This document shows positions 28,512-38,534 of a stretch of DNA of 64,000 nucleotides, piece after piece (the stretch's first letter is position 1; every line of letters begins with the position of its first letter). Origin of the DNA: Mycetohabitans endofungorum (GTDB taxonomy: Bacteria > Pseudomonadota > Gammaproteobacteria > Burkholderiales > Burkholderiaceae); NCBI RefSeq assembly GCF_037477895.1, contig NZ_CP132745.1, forward strand, positions 124,001-188,000, read 5' to 3'. The notes under the pieces were generated by a model. The model did not search any database. It was given only the letters and a program-made list of their open reading frames with translations, and was not told the origin of the DNA. A program made the position numbers and the translations under genes.

Positions 28512-28694
28512 GGTACCGTGACCACGACGGTTGTCAACGGCGAAGCCGTGCAATTGATCGGATTCGGCACGGGCGCCCGGGCAGCGCGTATCGGCCGCAA
28601 TCCGGCAACGGGGGCGCAAATGCAGATCGACGCAGCCAAGACCGTCAAGTTCATCCCCGGCAAGGCGTTCAAGGACGCGGTGAACGCCGCGTGA
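28512..28694 (+). pseudogene. HU-type DNA-binding protein, C-terminal fragment
   Basis: From GTG 28518 the frame reads [37 protein letters not shown], then [20 protein letters not shown] and a stop. This is the DNA-binding arm and C-terminal helix of HU/IHF-family proteins (RxGRNPxTG, [16 protein letters not shown]). The N-terminal about 40 residues, including the dimerization helices, are absent, and no start with a ribosome site is visible. Confidence 0.65.
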
Positions 28695-28699
28695 CGCCG

Positions 28700-29246
28700 C
28701 GCCGTGCGCAGGCATGTCTACCTGCGCTCGATGTCAAAACAGCTGCTGACCCAGGCCGGACAGGTTGATCCATTTGACCGTGCTCCTCAACGTTCGCCCT
28801 GTTTCATCGATCGATTCGATCGTGCCAGCATGTGTTCCGAACACGGGCGCGAGGCGAGCATCGCGCCACGCGTCGCGCACCCTGGGAGGGAAAGTCCGTG
28901 GGGCAAGTATTCTAACTTTTCTCCGAAGGTTTTCTACCTGACAACCGAAAAACGCTCCTATAATTGCCCCAGCTTTGCCGGCCGCAGCTGGAACAACCTC
29001 CGGTGCGCGAGCGTGGTGAGCGGGGCAGGCGAATCGCTTGCGCAATACAAGACGCACGTTGTCTTTCCGAACCTAGGCCTCCAACTTGGAGGCGGTCGCA
29101 CGTCGGGTCCCGCGCAAGCTGTCTTCATCGCAGGCCCGAGTCCCATCGACGGACGCCAATCGCGTCCCGCTGCGGGTATTGTTCGATTGCGCAAGTCATT
29201 TCGTTTGCCGAATGACTGATACCTACAATCGAGGAGCGCCCTGAAC
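28700..29246. other. Intergenic region upstream of livK
   Basis: I see no gene here. It contains a 17-bp palindrome GCCTCCAACTTGGAGGC at 29077-29093 that could be an operator or part of a leader structure. A ribosome site (GAGGAGC) precedes livK. The promoter is not evident by eye. Confidence 0.4.
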
Positions 29247-30359
29247 ATGCTGTCACGTCTTTCCTCTATCTGCTTTGCGGTTACCTGTTTTGCTCTAAGC
29301 GCGGCGGCGCACGCGGAGACGGTGCAGATTGCCATTGCGGGACCGATGAGCGGTTCGGTGGCGCAGTACGGCGACATGGTCAAGGCCGGCGCGCTGACGG
29401 CGATTGAGCAGATCAACGCGGCGGGAGGAGCCGGGGGCAACAAGCTGGAGGCGGTGTTGCTGGACGACGCGTGTGAACCGAAGCAGGCGGTGGCGGTGGC
29501 CAACAAGGTGGTGAGCCAGCACATTAAGTACGTGATCGGGCACGTGTGCTCGGGTTCGACGATTCCAGCCTCGGATATCTATGAGAACGAGGGGACCGTG
29601 ATGGTGACGCCGTCGGCGACGGCGCCGCAGCTGACCGAGGGCAAGAAACGGCACTTCATTTTTCGCACGATCGGGCGGGACGACCAGCAGGGGCCGGTGG
29701 CGGCGCAGTACATCATCGGGCATGTAAAGCCGAAGAAGGTGGCGGTGCTGCACGACAAGCAGTCGTACGGGCAAGGGATCGCGACGTCGGTGAAGAAGGG
29801 CCTGGAGGTGGCCAAGATTCCAGTGATGATTTTCGAGGGGCTGAACGCGGGTGATTCGGATTACTCGGCGATCGTCACGAAACTCAAGTCGCAGGGGGTG
29901 GACTTCGTGTACTTTGGCGGGTACCACCCGGAGATGGGGCTGTTGTTGAGGCAGGCGCGCGAGCAGGGGGTGAAGGCTACGTTCATGGGACCGGAAGGGG
30001 TGGGGAACAAGGACGTGACGGCGATTGCGGGGCCGGCCTCGGAAGGGATGCTGGTGACGTTGCCGGCAGACTTCACGGCGGATCCGGCCAACGCGGCACT
30101 GGTCAAGGCGTTTGCGGACAAGAAGCGTGACGCGAACGGGCCGTTTCAGATGCCCGCCTACGCGGCGGTGCAGGTGATTGCCCAAGCGATCACGGGAAGC
30201 AAGTCGACGGATCCGGCGAAGGTGGCCGCGTACTTGCACCAGCATACGTTCAGCACGCCAATCGGCAAGGTGGCCTATGACGCGCAGGGCGACTTGAAGT
30301 CGTTCAAGTTCGTGGTCTACACCTGGCACAAGGATGCGAGCAAGACTGTCGCGAACTGA
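29247..30359 (+). CDS. livK: ABC transporter substrate-binding protein, LivK type
   Basis: A 370-residue periplasmic protein with a clear signal peptide (MLSRLSSICFAVTCFALSAA, cleavage after AHA at 23). The mature start VQIAIAGPMSGSVAQYGDMV and GHVCSGSTIPASDIYENEG are typical of LivK/LivJ branched-chain amino acid receptors (type I periplasmic fold). It captures Leu/Ile/Val for the LivHMGF system that follows. Liv-type systems near aromatic pathways sometimes carry aromatic acids, so a benzoate-related substrate cannot be excluded. Confidence 0.9.
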   Translation: MLSRLSSICFAVTCFALSAAAHAETVQIAIAGPMSGSVAQYGDMVKAGALTAIEQINAAGGAGGNKLEAVLLDDACEPKQAVAVANKVVSQHIKYVIGHVCSGSTIPASDIYENEGTVMVTPSATAPQLTEGKKRHFIFRTIGRDDQQGPVAAQYIIGHVKPKKVAVLHDKQSYGQGIATSVKKGLEVAKIPVMIFEGLNAGDSDYSAIVTKLKSQGVDFVYFGGYHPEMGLLLRQAREQGVKATFMGPEGVGNKDVTAIAGPASEGMLVTLPADFTADPANAALVKAFADKKRDANGPFQMPAYAAVQVIAQAITGSKSTDPAKVAAYLHQHTFSTPIGKVAYDAQGDLKSFKFVVYTWHKDASKTVAN

Positions 30360-30508
30360 TCCGCCTACGCCGCCTCGGGGCCCACACCGGCTGCATGCCG
30401 GCTCTGCGAGCGGCATACTTGCGCGTTAGCACGTGTCACTGCCGCACTGCGTCTGATGCGTGGCGCGATGTGGGGCAATGCCGTGCCGGCACCCACGGGG
30501 ACTCCCGC

Positions 30509-31431
<923 letters not shown>

Positions 31432-31435
<4 letters not shown>

Positions 31436-32694
31436 GGACGACCATGGGCGCATATCAAACGACGGTCGGCATGCAGACGGTCAAGCATGCCGCGCTTGCG
31501 GCGCTGCTCACAGCATTGCTGACGGTGCCGGTGCTGGGCCTGCGGCTGCGCCTTGAAGGCTATCAAGTGGTGCTTGAGCCTCACTGGCGGCCGGTGTGGC
31601 TCGCGGTGGGCGCGGTATTCGTGTTCCAGCTGTGCAAGCCGCTGCTCGCGCGCGCCACGCACGGCGTGCGGCTGCCGACGTTGCCGCCGCTCAGTGCACG
31701 GCACCAGCGGCGGCTGGTCTGGGCGCTGTTCGGCGTGGGGTTGGTCTGGCCGTTTTTCGGCTCGCGCGGTGCGGTAGACATCGCTACGCTGGCGCTCATC
31801 TACGTGATCCTGGGACTCGGGCTGAACATTGTGGTGGGCTTCGCGGGATTGCTCGACCTGGGCTATGTGGGCTTCTACGCGGTGGGTGGCTACACGTATG
31901 CGATGCTGAATCACTACTTCGGGTTGTCGTTCTGGCAATGTCTACCGCTGTCGGTCGGTGCATCGGCGATCATGGGCTTCCTGCTCGGCTTCCCAGTGCT
32001 GCGCTTGCGCGGTGACTATCTAGCGATTGTCACGCTGGGCTTTGGCGAGATCATCCGGTTGCTGGCCAATAACTTGACCAGCCTGACCGGTGGTCCGGAT
32101 GGTATCTCCGGTATGCCGAAGCCGACCGTGTTCGGCTTAGAGATGGCGCGCAGCGCCAGCGTGGAAGGCACGCGCACTTTTCATGAAGTGCTGGGCCTGG
32201 CGTACCGCGGCGAGCACATGGTGATCTTTCTGTACCTACTGGCGCTGCTGCTGGCGGGCCTCACGCTGTTCGTGACAAGCCGCCTGATCCGCATGCCGAT
32301 GGGGCGGGCATGGGAAGCCCTGCGTGAGGACGAGATTGCATGCCGCTCGCTCGGGCTGAATCCCACGCGCATCAAGCTGTCGGCTTTTACGCTCGGGGCG
32401 TCGTTCGCCGGGCTCGCCGGTGCGTTCTTCGCGGCGCGCCAAGGGCTGGTTAATCCGGAGTCGTTCACGTTCATCGAGTCCGCCCTGATCCTGGCGATCG
32501 TGGTGCTGGGCGGGATGGGCTCGCAACTTGGCGTGATCCTTGCCGCGATTGTGCTGACGGTGCTTCCGGAGCTCGCCCGTGGGCTGGCGGAATACCGGAT
32601 GCTGCTGTTCGGCCTGGTGATGGTGCTGATGATGATGTGGCGCCCTCAAGGATTGTTGCCGGCTAGCCGCGTACACGTGGAGTTGCCGCGATGA
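31432..32694 (+). CDS. livM: Branched-chain amino acid ABC permease LivM
   Basis: 420 residues, overlapping livH by 4 bp. The N-terminal about 110 residues carry extra hydrophobic segments, as in high-affinity LivM. The core has [20 protein letters not shown] and the coupling loop [20 protein letters not shown]. It pairs with LivH in the membrane and couples to LivG/LivF. Its stop overlaps the livG start (ATGA). Confidence 0.92.
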
Positions 32695-33458
32695 GCGCCG
32701 CGCTATTGGAAGTATCGGGCCTGCAAATGCGCTTTGGCGGGCTGCTCGCGGTCGATGGCGTCGCGTTCGACGTGCGGCGCGAGGAAGTGTTCGCGATCAT
32801 CGGGCCGAACGGCGCGGGTAAGACGACGGTGTTCAATTGTGTGGGCGGATTCTATCGGCCCTCGAGCGGGCGGATCGCGCTGGATGGCGAATCGATCGCG
32901 GGGCTCAGCAGTCACCTCATTGCGCAACGTGGGCTGGTGCGCACGTTCCAAAACATCCGACTGTTCCAGTCGTTGACGGTGGTCGAGAACTTGCTAGTCG
33001 CGCAGCACCGGTTGACACAAAGCGGACTGTTGCGCGGGTTGCTGGCCACGCCGGCATATCGGCGCGCGCAGCGCGATGCACTAGCGCGTGCGGCGCGCTG
33101 GCTCGAGCGCATGGGATTGAGTGCGGTGGCTAACCGGGCTGCGGGCACACTGTCGTACGGTCACCAGCGGCGCTTGGAGATTGCGCGCTGCATGATCACC
33201 GGGCCGCGCTTGCTGATGCTCGACGAGCCGGCTGCGGGGCTCAACCCGCAAGAGAAGATCGAATTGCAACAGCTGATAGACGGGCTGCGCCGGGAATTCG
33301 GCGTGGCGGTCCTACTCATTGAGCACGACATGGGGCTGGTGATGAACGTGTCGGACCGCATTTTGGTGATGGAGCACGGCCGGCCGATCGTGACCGGCCG
33401 CCCGGACGAAGTGCGCAATGACGAGCGCGTGATCAAGGCCTATCTGGGAGAGGAGTGA
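32691..33458 (+). CDS. livG: Branched-chain amino acid ABC ATPase LivG
   Basis: 255 residues. Walker [10 protein letters not shown] (about 39-47), signature [13 protein letters not shown], Walker [16 protein letters not shown] and switch His in [16 protein letters not shown]. The signature has SYGHQ rather than SGGQ, normal for LivG. It powers transport at the cytoplasmic face together with LivF, whose start overlaps the livG stop by 4 bp. Confidence 0.93.
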   Translation: MSAALLEVSGLQMRFGGLLAVDGVAFDVRREEVFAIIGPNGAGKTTVFNCVGGFYRPSSGRIALDGESIAGLSSHLIAQRGLVRTFQNIRLFQSLTVVENLLVAQHRLTQSGLLRGLLATPAYRRAQRDALARAARWLERMGLSAVANRAAGTLSYGHQRRLEIARCMITGPRLLMLDEPAAGLNPQEKIELQQLIDGLRREFGVAVLLIEHDMGLVMNVSDRILVMEHGRPIVTGRPDEVRNDERVIKAYLGEE

Positions 33459-34159
33459 TGCTCAGGCTGGAGCAGGTGCACACGCACTACGGTGCAATCG
33501 AGGCGCTCTCGGGGGTGTCGCTGGAGGTCCGGCGCGGCGAGATCGTCACGCTGATCGGTAGCAACGGGGCGGGTAAGACAACGTTGATGATGACCGTATG
33601 CGGCACGCCACGGGCATCAAGTGGACGGGTGCTGTTCGATGGGCAGGATATCACGGCACTGCCCACGCACGAGATTATGCGTATGGGACTGGCGATTTCG
33701 CCAGAAGGAAGGCGCGTGTTTCCGAGCCTGACCGTCCTCGAAAATCTGAAGATGGGAGGCTTCTTCGCGAGTCGGCATGAGATCGACGCAGGGCTTGCGC
33801 ACGTGTACAAGCTCTTTCCACAACTGGAGCGCCGCATGCACCAGCGCGCGGGCACGATGTCGGGTGGCGAGCAGCAAATGCTGGCTATCGGGCGCGCGCT
33901 AATGAGCCGGCCCCGCTTGCTGTTACTGGATGAGCCCACGCTCGGGCTCGCGCCACTGGTGATCGCACAGATCTTCAATATTATTCGCGCGATTCGCGAC
34001 GAGGGCGTGACGGTGTTTCTGGTCGAGCAGAACGCGAACAAGGCACTGCAGGTGGCCGATCGCGGCTACGTATTGGAAACCGGCCGCGTGATACTGGCCG
34101 ATACCGGCGCGAATCTGCTGGTCAACGAACGCGTCAAAAACGCGTATCTCGGCGGCTGA
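33455..34159 (+). CDS. livF: Branched-chain amino acid ABC ATPase LivF
   Basis: 234 residues. Walker A GSNGAGKTT, signature MSGGEQQMLAIGRALMSRPR, Walker B LLLLDEPTLGLAPLV and switch segment VEQNANKALQVADRGYVLE are all canonical for LivF. It is the last gene of the livKHMGF operon, in which each junction from livH on overlaps by 4 bp. An 18-bp tandem repeat follows the stop codon. Confidence 0.93.
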   Translation: MMLRLEQVHTHYGAIEALSGVSLEVRRGEIVTLIGSNGAGKTTLMMTVCGTPRASSGRVLFDGQDITALPTHEIMRMGLAISPEGRRVFPSLTVLENLKMGGFFASRHEIDAGLAHVYKLFPQLERRMHQRAGTMSGGEQQMLAIGRALMSRPRLLLLDEPTLGLAPLVIAQIFNIIRAIRDEGVTVFLVEQNANKALQVADRGYVLETGRVILADTGANLLVNERVKNAYLGG

Positions 34160-34171
34160 CCGCACGGCGCG

Positions 34172-34264
34172 CCTGACGACGGCACGGTCACACCTGACGG
34201 CACGGCCACATCTGACGGCATGGTCACATCCGGCGGCATGGCCACACTCGGTGGCACGGCCACG
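34172..34264 (+). repeat. 18-bp imperfect tandem repeat (about 5 units)
   Basis: Units of the type CCTGACGGCACGGCCACA recur at 34193, 34211, 34229 and 34247, preceded by a 21-bp version at 34172. The tract fills the gap between the livF stop and the convergent rnk stop. It could form alternative hairpins acting as a terminator; otherwise it is a plain minisatellite. Confidence 0.75.
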
Positions 34265-34289
34265 CCGCCAGACCGGTGCGGCCATGTGG

Positions 34290-34691
34290 TCAAAGCCGAT
34301 AGTCGCCAGCCGCCTCGGGCTGGAACACGATCTGCTCGACCTTTAGCATTTGCGGTGCCCCGCTAGGGGGCGTTACGCGCAATTCGTCGCCCGGCCTCGC
34401 GCCGAGCAGCGCGAGGCCGACCGGCGAGAACACGTTCAACCGTCCTTGCGAGAAGTCGGCGTCTGGTGGGTAAACGACGGTCCACGTCATGTGTTCGCCG
34501 GACGACGGATTCGACAGCGTCACAGTCGAATTCATCGTGACGACGCTCGGGTCGATGTCGGTGGCCTCGACCACGGCCGCGCGCTCGAGCAGGGCATCGA
34601 GCATCGCCTGGTAGCCGGATTGTGAGCTCGCTTGTGCCGCATGGCGCTCGAGTCGGTCGACGTCGGTTTCTGTCAAATAGCAGGTCTTCAT
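34290..34691 (-). CDS. rnk: Rnk, regulator of nucleoside diphosphate kinase (GreA/GreB C-terminal family)
   Basis: ATG 34691 (MKTCYLTETDVDRLERHAAQ) has GGAGAAAC upstream, giving 133 residues. The N-terminal coiled coil and C-terminal FKBP-like domain are seen in MNSTVTLSNPSSGEHMTWTV, FSPVGLALLGARPGDELRV and PQMLKVEQIVFQPE, matching Rnk proteins. Rnk binds RNA polymerase near the secondary channel and competes with Gre factors. It is convergent with livF and appears intact. Confidence 0.88.
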   Translation of the reverse strand: MKTCYLTETDVDRLERHAAQASSQSGYQAMLDALLERAAVVEATDIDPSVVTMNSTVTLSNPSSGEHMTWTVVYPPDADFSQGRLNVFSPVGLALLGARPGDELRVTPPSGAPQMLKVEQIVFQPEAAGDYRL

Positions 34692-35008
34692 CTCGTTTCT
34701 CCAACACAACGAAAAGTTAAATAGTTGGGGGCGCCCGGTACCCGCCCAGACAGCGGCTGAAACAGGGGCCGCTCAGTGCGAGTGCCGGGCCGATGAAAGC
34801 GGTGCCGCAGCAATGTATCGGAGCAGGTCGGTACCGGGTCGGTCCGTCCGGATCGCGCGCGCGTCTGCCGCCACGCGCGCGGTGTGGCGACGTCGCAAAC
34901 GCATCGGGAACAGGAACACGCGCATGGCGGGGCTCGACCGGAGAACGGAGAATGAAGAAAATAACACGATGCTATCACAGCGTGCCGTATCAGGTCGCTG
35001 TGCAGACC

Positions 35009-35190
35009 ATGCGTACTGTGTCTATTTCAAAAACAATGCGAATCAGACGATCCGCATTCCCAAGGATATGCAAGTTGAGGGCGTCACGGAACTGGAAATC
35101 CGGCGGGAAGGAAGCACGATCTTGCTGCGTCCGGTGCGGGCAAATTGGACTTCGTTTGCCAATGAGGCCAAAGCCGAGAACTACTACTAG
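35009..35190 (+). pseudogene. VapB-type antitoxin, frameshifted
   Basis: From ATG 35009 the frame gives MRTVSI, then a missing T (CTATTTCAAAAAC) shifts it. In the restored frame it reads FKNNANQTIRIPKDMQVEGV, then ELEIRREGSTILLRPVRANW, the AbrB/SpoVT fold of chromosomal VapB antitoxins. It ends early at KAENYY. No VapC follows. An alternative start at ATG 34969 in the downstream frame would make 73 residues with an unusual N-terminus, so some product is possible. Confidence 0.6.
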
Positions 35191-35221
35191 CCTGGCCCTG
35201 TCTTGACGCAGCGCTTCCGGT

Positions 35222-35236
35222 ATCTTCATTGAAGAT
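35222..35236 (+). promoter_or_regulatory. Palindrome upstream of mazEF, candidate operator
   Basis: ATCTTCATTGAAGAT is a perfect 15-bp palindrome with a central T, 9 bp upstream of the -35 box of mazEF. MazE/MazEF complexes autoregulate by binding palindromes at their promoter, so this is a natural candidate site. Confidence 0.45.
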
Positions 35237-35245
35237 GCAAAGTGC

Positions 35246-35274
35246 TTGCCAATCTTGTTGCGTGTTTCTACAAT
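35246..35274 (+). promoter_or_regulatory. Sigma-70 promoter of mazEF
   Basis: TTGCCA (35246-35251) and TACAAT (35269-35274) are separated by exactly 17 bp, 22 bp before the mazE ATG, with AGGAGG between. Good agreement with the sigma-70 consensus. Confidence 0.6.
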
Positions 35275-35296
35275 GGATAAACATTAGGAGGTCGTG

Positions 35297-35548
35297 ATGG
35301 AACTCAAGATTCAAAAATGGGGCAATAGCGCTGCAGTTCGTTTGCCGAGTGTGCTGCTTGAACAGATCAACGCGTCGGTCGGCAGTTCGCTCAACGCCGA
35401 CGTGCGCCCGGATGGCGTGATGCTGACCCCGACCCGCCGCAAGTATTTGCTGGACGATCTTGTTGCCCAGTGCGACACGAAGGCGGTTTTTCCGGGCGAC
35501 ATGGCGGCATGGGGCGAGGTCAAATCGGTGGGACGTGAAGCATGGTGA
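35297..35548 (+). CDS. mazE: MazE-type antitoxin
   Basis: ATG 35297 follows AGGAGG by five bases; GTG 35294 is an alternative. The 83-residue product begins MELKIQKWGNSAAVRLPSVL, the AbrB-like swapped-hairpin DNA-binding fold typical of MazE/ChpAI/PemI. The acidic C-terminal part would wrap around the toxin. It neutralises the downstream MazF and probably represses its own promoter. The stop overlaps the toxin start. Confidence 0.9.
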   Translation: MELKIQKWGNSAAVRLPSVLLEQINASVGSSLNADVRPDGVMLTPTRRKYLLDDLVAQCDTKAVFPGDMAAWGEVKSVGREAW

Positions 35549-35892
35549 GGCGGGTCAAGTTCGAGCGCGGCGATATCGTGCGCGTGAGCCTGAATCCGAC
35601 TGTGGGGCGAGAGCAGCAAGGCGATTTTCGCCTGGCGCTCGTTCTATCTCCGGCGGCGTTCAACGCCTTAGGCGTGGCGCTCGTTGCCCCGATCACCCAG
35701 GGCGGCGAATTGGCTCGCTTTGCTGGCTTCGCCGTACCGCTTTGCGGTTCTGGAGCTGAGACGCAAGGTGTTGCGCTCGTCAACATGGCGCGTATGCTCG
35801 ACTTGGAGGCGCGCGGCGCGCGTAAGGTCGAACGCGCACCGGTTGAAGTGGTTGAGGACGCGCTGGCTCGGTTTCAGGCGATTATCGAGTGA
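35542..35892 (+). CDS. mazF: MazF/PemK-type endoribonuclease toxin
   Basis: The 116-residue product MVRRVKFERGDIVRVSLNPT, then GREQQGDFRLALVLSPAAFN, matches the PemK/MazF fold, including the conserved RGDI, the G-Q/Q-x-x-x-R segment and a buried Thr/Ser strand (ALVAPITQGGE). Such toxins cleave mRNA at short sequences. The start lies inside the mazE stop region, the usual translational coupling. Both genes look intact, so the module should work. Confidence 0.9.
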   Translation: MVRRVKFERGDIVRVSLNPTVGREQQGDFRLALVLSPAAFNALGVALVAPITQGGELARFAGFAVPLCGSGAETQGVALVNMARMLDLEARGARKVERAPVEVVEDALARFQAIIE

Positions 35893-36325
35893 GGAAAACG
35901 CGATGAGCAACGAGTTCTGGAACCGGATGTACGCGCTGGGCAACACGCAGCGGTAGGTCGGCGACGCGAACAATCCGCAAGCGCGCTAGTCTGCGATGTA
36001 AGGTGCTTCCGTCATCAACAAGAACGGCTGGCGTGCCTGGATCGAGCATCATAAGGCAGGCGAGCGGCTGTATGAGAGCGGGCGCGAAAACGCGTATCGC
36101 CAGGCGGCTCAGTGGTAATGGAAAATAGCAGCTCGTTACGCAATGTCAGTGCCGAGCAGGCCGAGGCGTCGCTTCGCGACTCGAACGTTAGACTCGCACT
36201 CAAGCCTTGACGTCAGAAGGAGCGAAGCCTGCGGCATTCATGTCATGGGTATGAAGCCCGTCGGCGCTACAAACTGTAAGATTTCGCGTGCAGGCGTGGC
36301 AGGTCAAAAATTGTGATGAGAGAAA
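35893..36325. other. Gene fragments between mazF and fic
   Basis: Short open pieces read MSNEFWNRMYALGNTQR (from 35903), INKNGWRAWIEHHKAGERLY (about 36012-36117) and LRNVSAEQAEASLRDSNVRL (about 36135-36209), each ended by a stop. They look like decayed small genes that I cannot assign. Confidence 0.35.
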
Positions 36326-36328
36326 GTG

Positions 36329-37123
36329 ATGGATTCGTCTCTACAGCCTATGCTGGAAGCTGTTAACGTCGCCAAGGCGGAGCTTGATGCGGCGCGTCCA
36401 CTGCCGCCGCATACGGTCGCATCGCTGCGCGAAAAGCTGATGTTGGAATGGACGTACCACTCGAACGCAATCGAAGGCAACACGCTAACATTGCGCGAGA
36501 CGAAAGTGGTACTGGAAGGCATTACGGTGGGGGGCAAGTCGCTGCGTGAGCACTTCGAGGCCACGAACCATCGCGACGCTATTCTCTACGTCGAGGAGAT
36601 CGTCGCGAAGAACGAGGCGCTGTCCGAATGGCAGATTCGCAACATTCACGGCCTAGTGCTGAAAGGGATCGATGACAAAGAGGCCGGCCAGTATCGCCAT
36701 GAGAACGTGGTAATCGCAGGCGCTAGCACGACGCCGCCGGACTTCCTGCATCTGCCGGCCGAAATGGCCGCGCTCATTGACTGGCACGCGCAAGCGCAGA
36801 CGGTGCATCCTGTCACGCGTGCGGCCGAGCTGCATACACGGTTTGTAAAGATCCACCCGTTTGTGGACGGTAACGGCAGAACGGGGCGACTGTTGCTAAA
36901 CTTCGAGTTGATGAAGTTTGGCTATCCACCTGCCGTTATCCGTAAAGAGGATCGCCTTGCTTACTACGACTCATTGGATGAGGCGTGCGTGACAGGCGAT
37001 TACAGTGGCATTACGCGGTTGGTCGCTGCGTCGGTTCAGCGTGCTCTCGACGCATACCTTGATGTGCTCGGTCTGCGTGGGGATCACCGGTCCGACGATA
37101 AGTCGCCGTCACCCGGTTTTTAG
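36329..37123 (+). CDS. Fic-domain protein (AMPylase), class II with N-terminal inhibitory helix
   Basis: The 264-residue product has the Fic core motif HPFVDGNGRTGR starting at His176, complete for adenylyl transfer. An N-terminal inhibitory helix motif, SNAIEG (Ser45-xxx-Glu49-Gly50), matches the S/T-xxx-E-G/N consensus of class II Fic proteins; its Glu blocks ATP gamma-phosphate binding. A cis-autoinhibited AMP transferase modifying an unknown host protein is expected. It lies in a toxin-antitoxin neighbourhood, but no separate antitoxin is needed for this class. ATG 36329 follows GAGAAA. Confidence 0.88.
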   Translation: MDSSLQPMLEAVNVAKAELDAARPLPPHTVASLREKLMLEWTYHSNAIEGNTLTLRETKVVLEGITVGGKSLREHFEATNHRDAILYVEEIVAKNEALSEWQIRNIHGLVLKGIDDKEAGQYRHENVVIAGASTTPPDFLHLPAEMAALIDWHAQAQTVHPVTRAAELHTRFVKIHPFVDGNGRTGRLLLNFELMKFGYPPAVIRKEDRLAYYDSLDEACVTGDYSGITRLVAASVQRALDAYLDVLGLRGDHRSDDKSPSPGF

Positions 37124-37374
37124 ATGTAAAGAAAACAATCGGATCGGAAAATGCGTGCTACGCGCGCGTCTGAATGCTGAAAGTCCACGCGCCGATTTTT
37201 ACAATGGCGTCTCGCAGTGTGGGCAGTTTTCCTGGATAAAAAGCCAAGAGCTTTGCCCAGGTCTTGGTCTGGCCGTGCTGAGTTTCTACTTCGAGCATCC
37301 GTTTAGCGTCGGCGCTGCGCACATCACTGGCGACTTCAGGCAGGTCACCATGCATCAGCTCTCTCAATCTTCTA
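37124..37374. other. Unassigned stretch between fic and vapC remnant
   Basis: A minus-strand open frame (37158-37367; MRELMHGDLPEVASDVRSAD) lies here. It has no motif I recognise and no clear ribosome site. I cannot decide whether it is a gene fragment. Confidence 0.3.
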
Positions 37375-37743
37375 TCATAAGGCTCGGTATACGCATGAAC
37401 TCTCGCATGTTACGTGTAATACGAGGTTTCGTGCGCGGGCCTGACCGGCGATTAACATATCGTAGGGGCCAATGGGGGGCTTGCGGCTGCAAGCTGTGCG
37501 CGAATTTCGCCGGCATGCTGCGCAATTCTCTCGATCAAACGCCAGCGTCTCTAACTGCAACGCTTCAATACGTGCGAGATTGGCATCGATATGCTGGCTT
37601 TTATAAGCACCGTAGAATAGTTCATGAGCGACGATTGGTGGTAAGCCAAAGTCCTTGGGGGTATGCGCTTGTAGTCGCGTCAGTAGGGTTGGTTTCCCTT
37701 TCAGAATTGCGATGATCGCATTCGCACCAAGCAAGTATTTCAT
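37375..37743 (-). pseudogene. vapC: VapC PIN-domain toxin, degenerate
   Basis: The sequence MKYLLGANAIIAILKGKPTL, LPPIVAHELFYGAYKSQHID and PPIGPYDMLIAGQARARN is a PIN-domain VapC, but the first catalytic Asp (normally MKYLLD) is Gly. Two compensating shifts scramble the middle (CAACRRNSRTACSRK, where another frame gives AQHAGEIRAQLAA). A further shift destroys the C-terminus (another frame reads TRNMREFMRIPSL). It overlaps vapB by ATGA. No RNase activity is expected. Confidence 0.8.
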
Positions 37744-37981
37744 TGGAACACATCTAAAGCTGCGCGTGTTTGCCCGATGGGCTGTTCGGTAGCAGCCCTC
37801 TCAAATTCGGTATCGAGCGGACCGATAAGCGGCGCGAGCCAGTCCCAACTGTTCGGTACTGGTTCTAGGATGACCTGTGCGCCGTGGCGACGGGTTCGAA
37901 CCTCGTAGCGTCAAATCGAAAGTTCTTGGGCAAGCGGATGGCCTGCGAGCGGCCGGTCCAAAACATTTTAGCTGTATCCAT
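37740..37981 (-). pseudogene. vapB: VapB antitoxin, frameshifted
   Basis: From ATG 37981 the product reads MDTAKMFWTGRSQAIRLPKN and FRFD, the AbrB-type opening of VapB. The frame then slips near 37900. In the correct frame RRHGAQVILEPVPNSWDWLA follows and ends at TGA 37740-37742, overlapping the vapC ATG. One indel therefore inactivated it. The operon structure is otherwise classic vapBC. Confidence 0.75.
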
Positions 37982-38076
37982 GATGTGCCTCGTATGATAG
38001 GTACCAATAGTATCTATCGCTATAGCGAAAAAGTTGGAATGGGAACCTTGGATGTTATCAGTCACAGCGTGAGGCA

Positions 38077-38286
38077 ATGACGATGGTAGTGCTTAAGCTC
38101 AACAGGTTGCTGGAGACGATCGCATGCGAACATCTGGACATTCCCACGCTCAAAACGCGCTACTTGGATCGCCTTGATTTTTACAACGTTGCTCTCTACT
38201 GTCTTCGGTCAGCGCTGCTTACGGCCTTCGAGGTCGAGCGTGCAGAAAGCGGAGGCTGCACACCGTACTTCGCCCTCGACAGTTAA
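38077..38286 (+). CDS. DUF6900-like small protein
   Basis: A 69-residue protein (MTMVVLKLNRLLETIACEHL, then LDRLDFYNVALYCLRSALLT) resembles small DUF6900-type proteins of Burkholderia plasmids and islands, with the pattern IAxEHLxIxTLxTRxxDxLDFxxVAxxxxxxAL. Function is unknown. It is divergent from the vapB remnant. ATG 38077 and 38083 are both possible; no strong ribosome site distinguishes them. Confidence 0.6.
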   Translation: MTMVVLKLNRLLETIACEHLDIPTLKTRYLDRLDFYNVALYCLRSALLTAFEVERAESGGCTPYFALDS

Positions 38287-38534
38287 GGCTGCTGGCATAG
38301 CATACTGCGTATTTCGGTGAACGTGATCAGTGGTCCCAATTGTACGGGTGCAATCTTTACCTCGCGTCGTCATCTACTGAGAGCTTGGCAAGCCGGGGGC
38401 GTTCATGTACGACAGTAACATCATCCCATGAGGCAACACGCCACCTACACTGATCGCATGATTCGGACGCAGTGAGGGCAAACATGGACAGGTCAATGGA
38501 GCAGCGCGCGGTGCGCAGCTGCTCCGCTGCGGCG

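Noticed and set aside
29077..29093. 17-bp palindrome as a rho-independent terminator
   Set aside because: The arms are short and no T tract follows; it is mentioned only as a possible operator in the livK upstream region.
37005..37715. Plus-strand 236-codon ORF overlapping fic and vapC
   Set aside because: It is out of frame with fic and antisense to vapC, with no recognisable domain.
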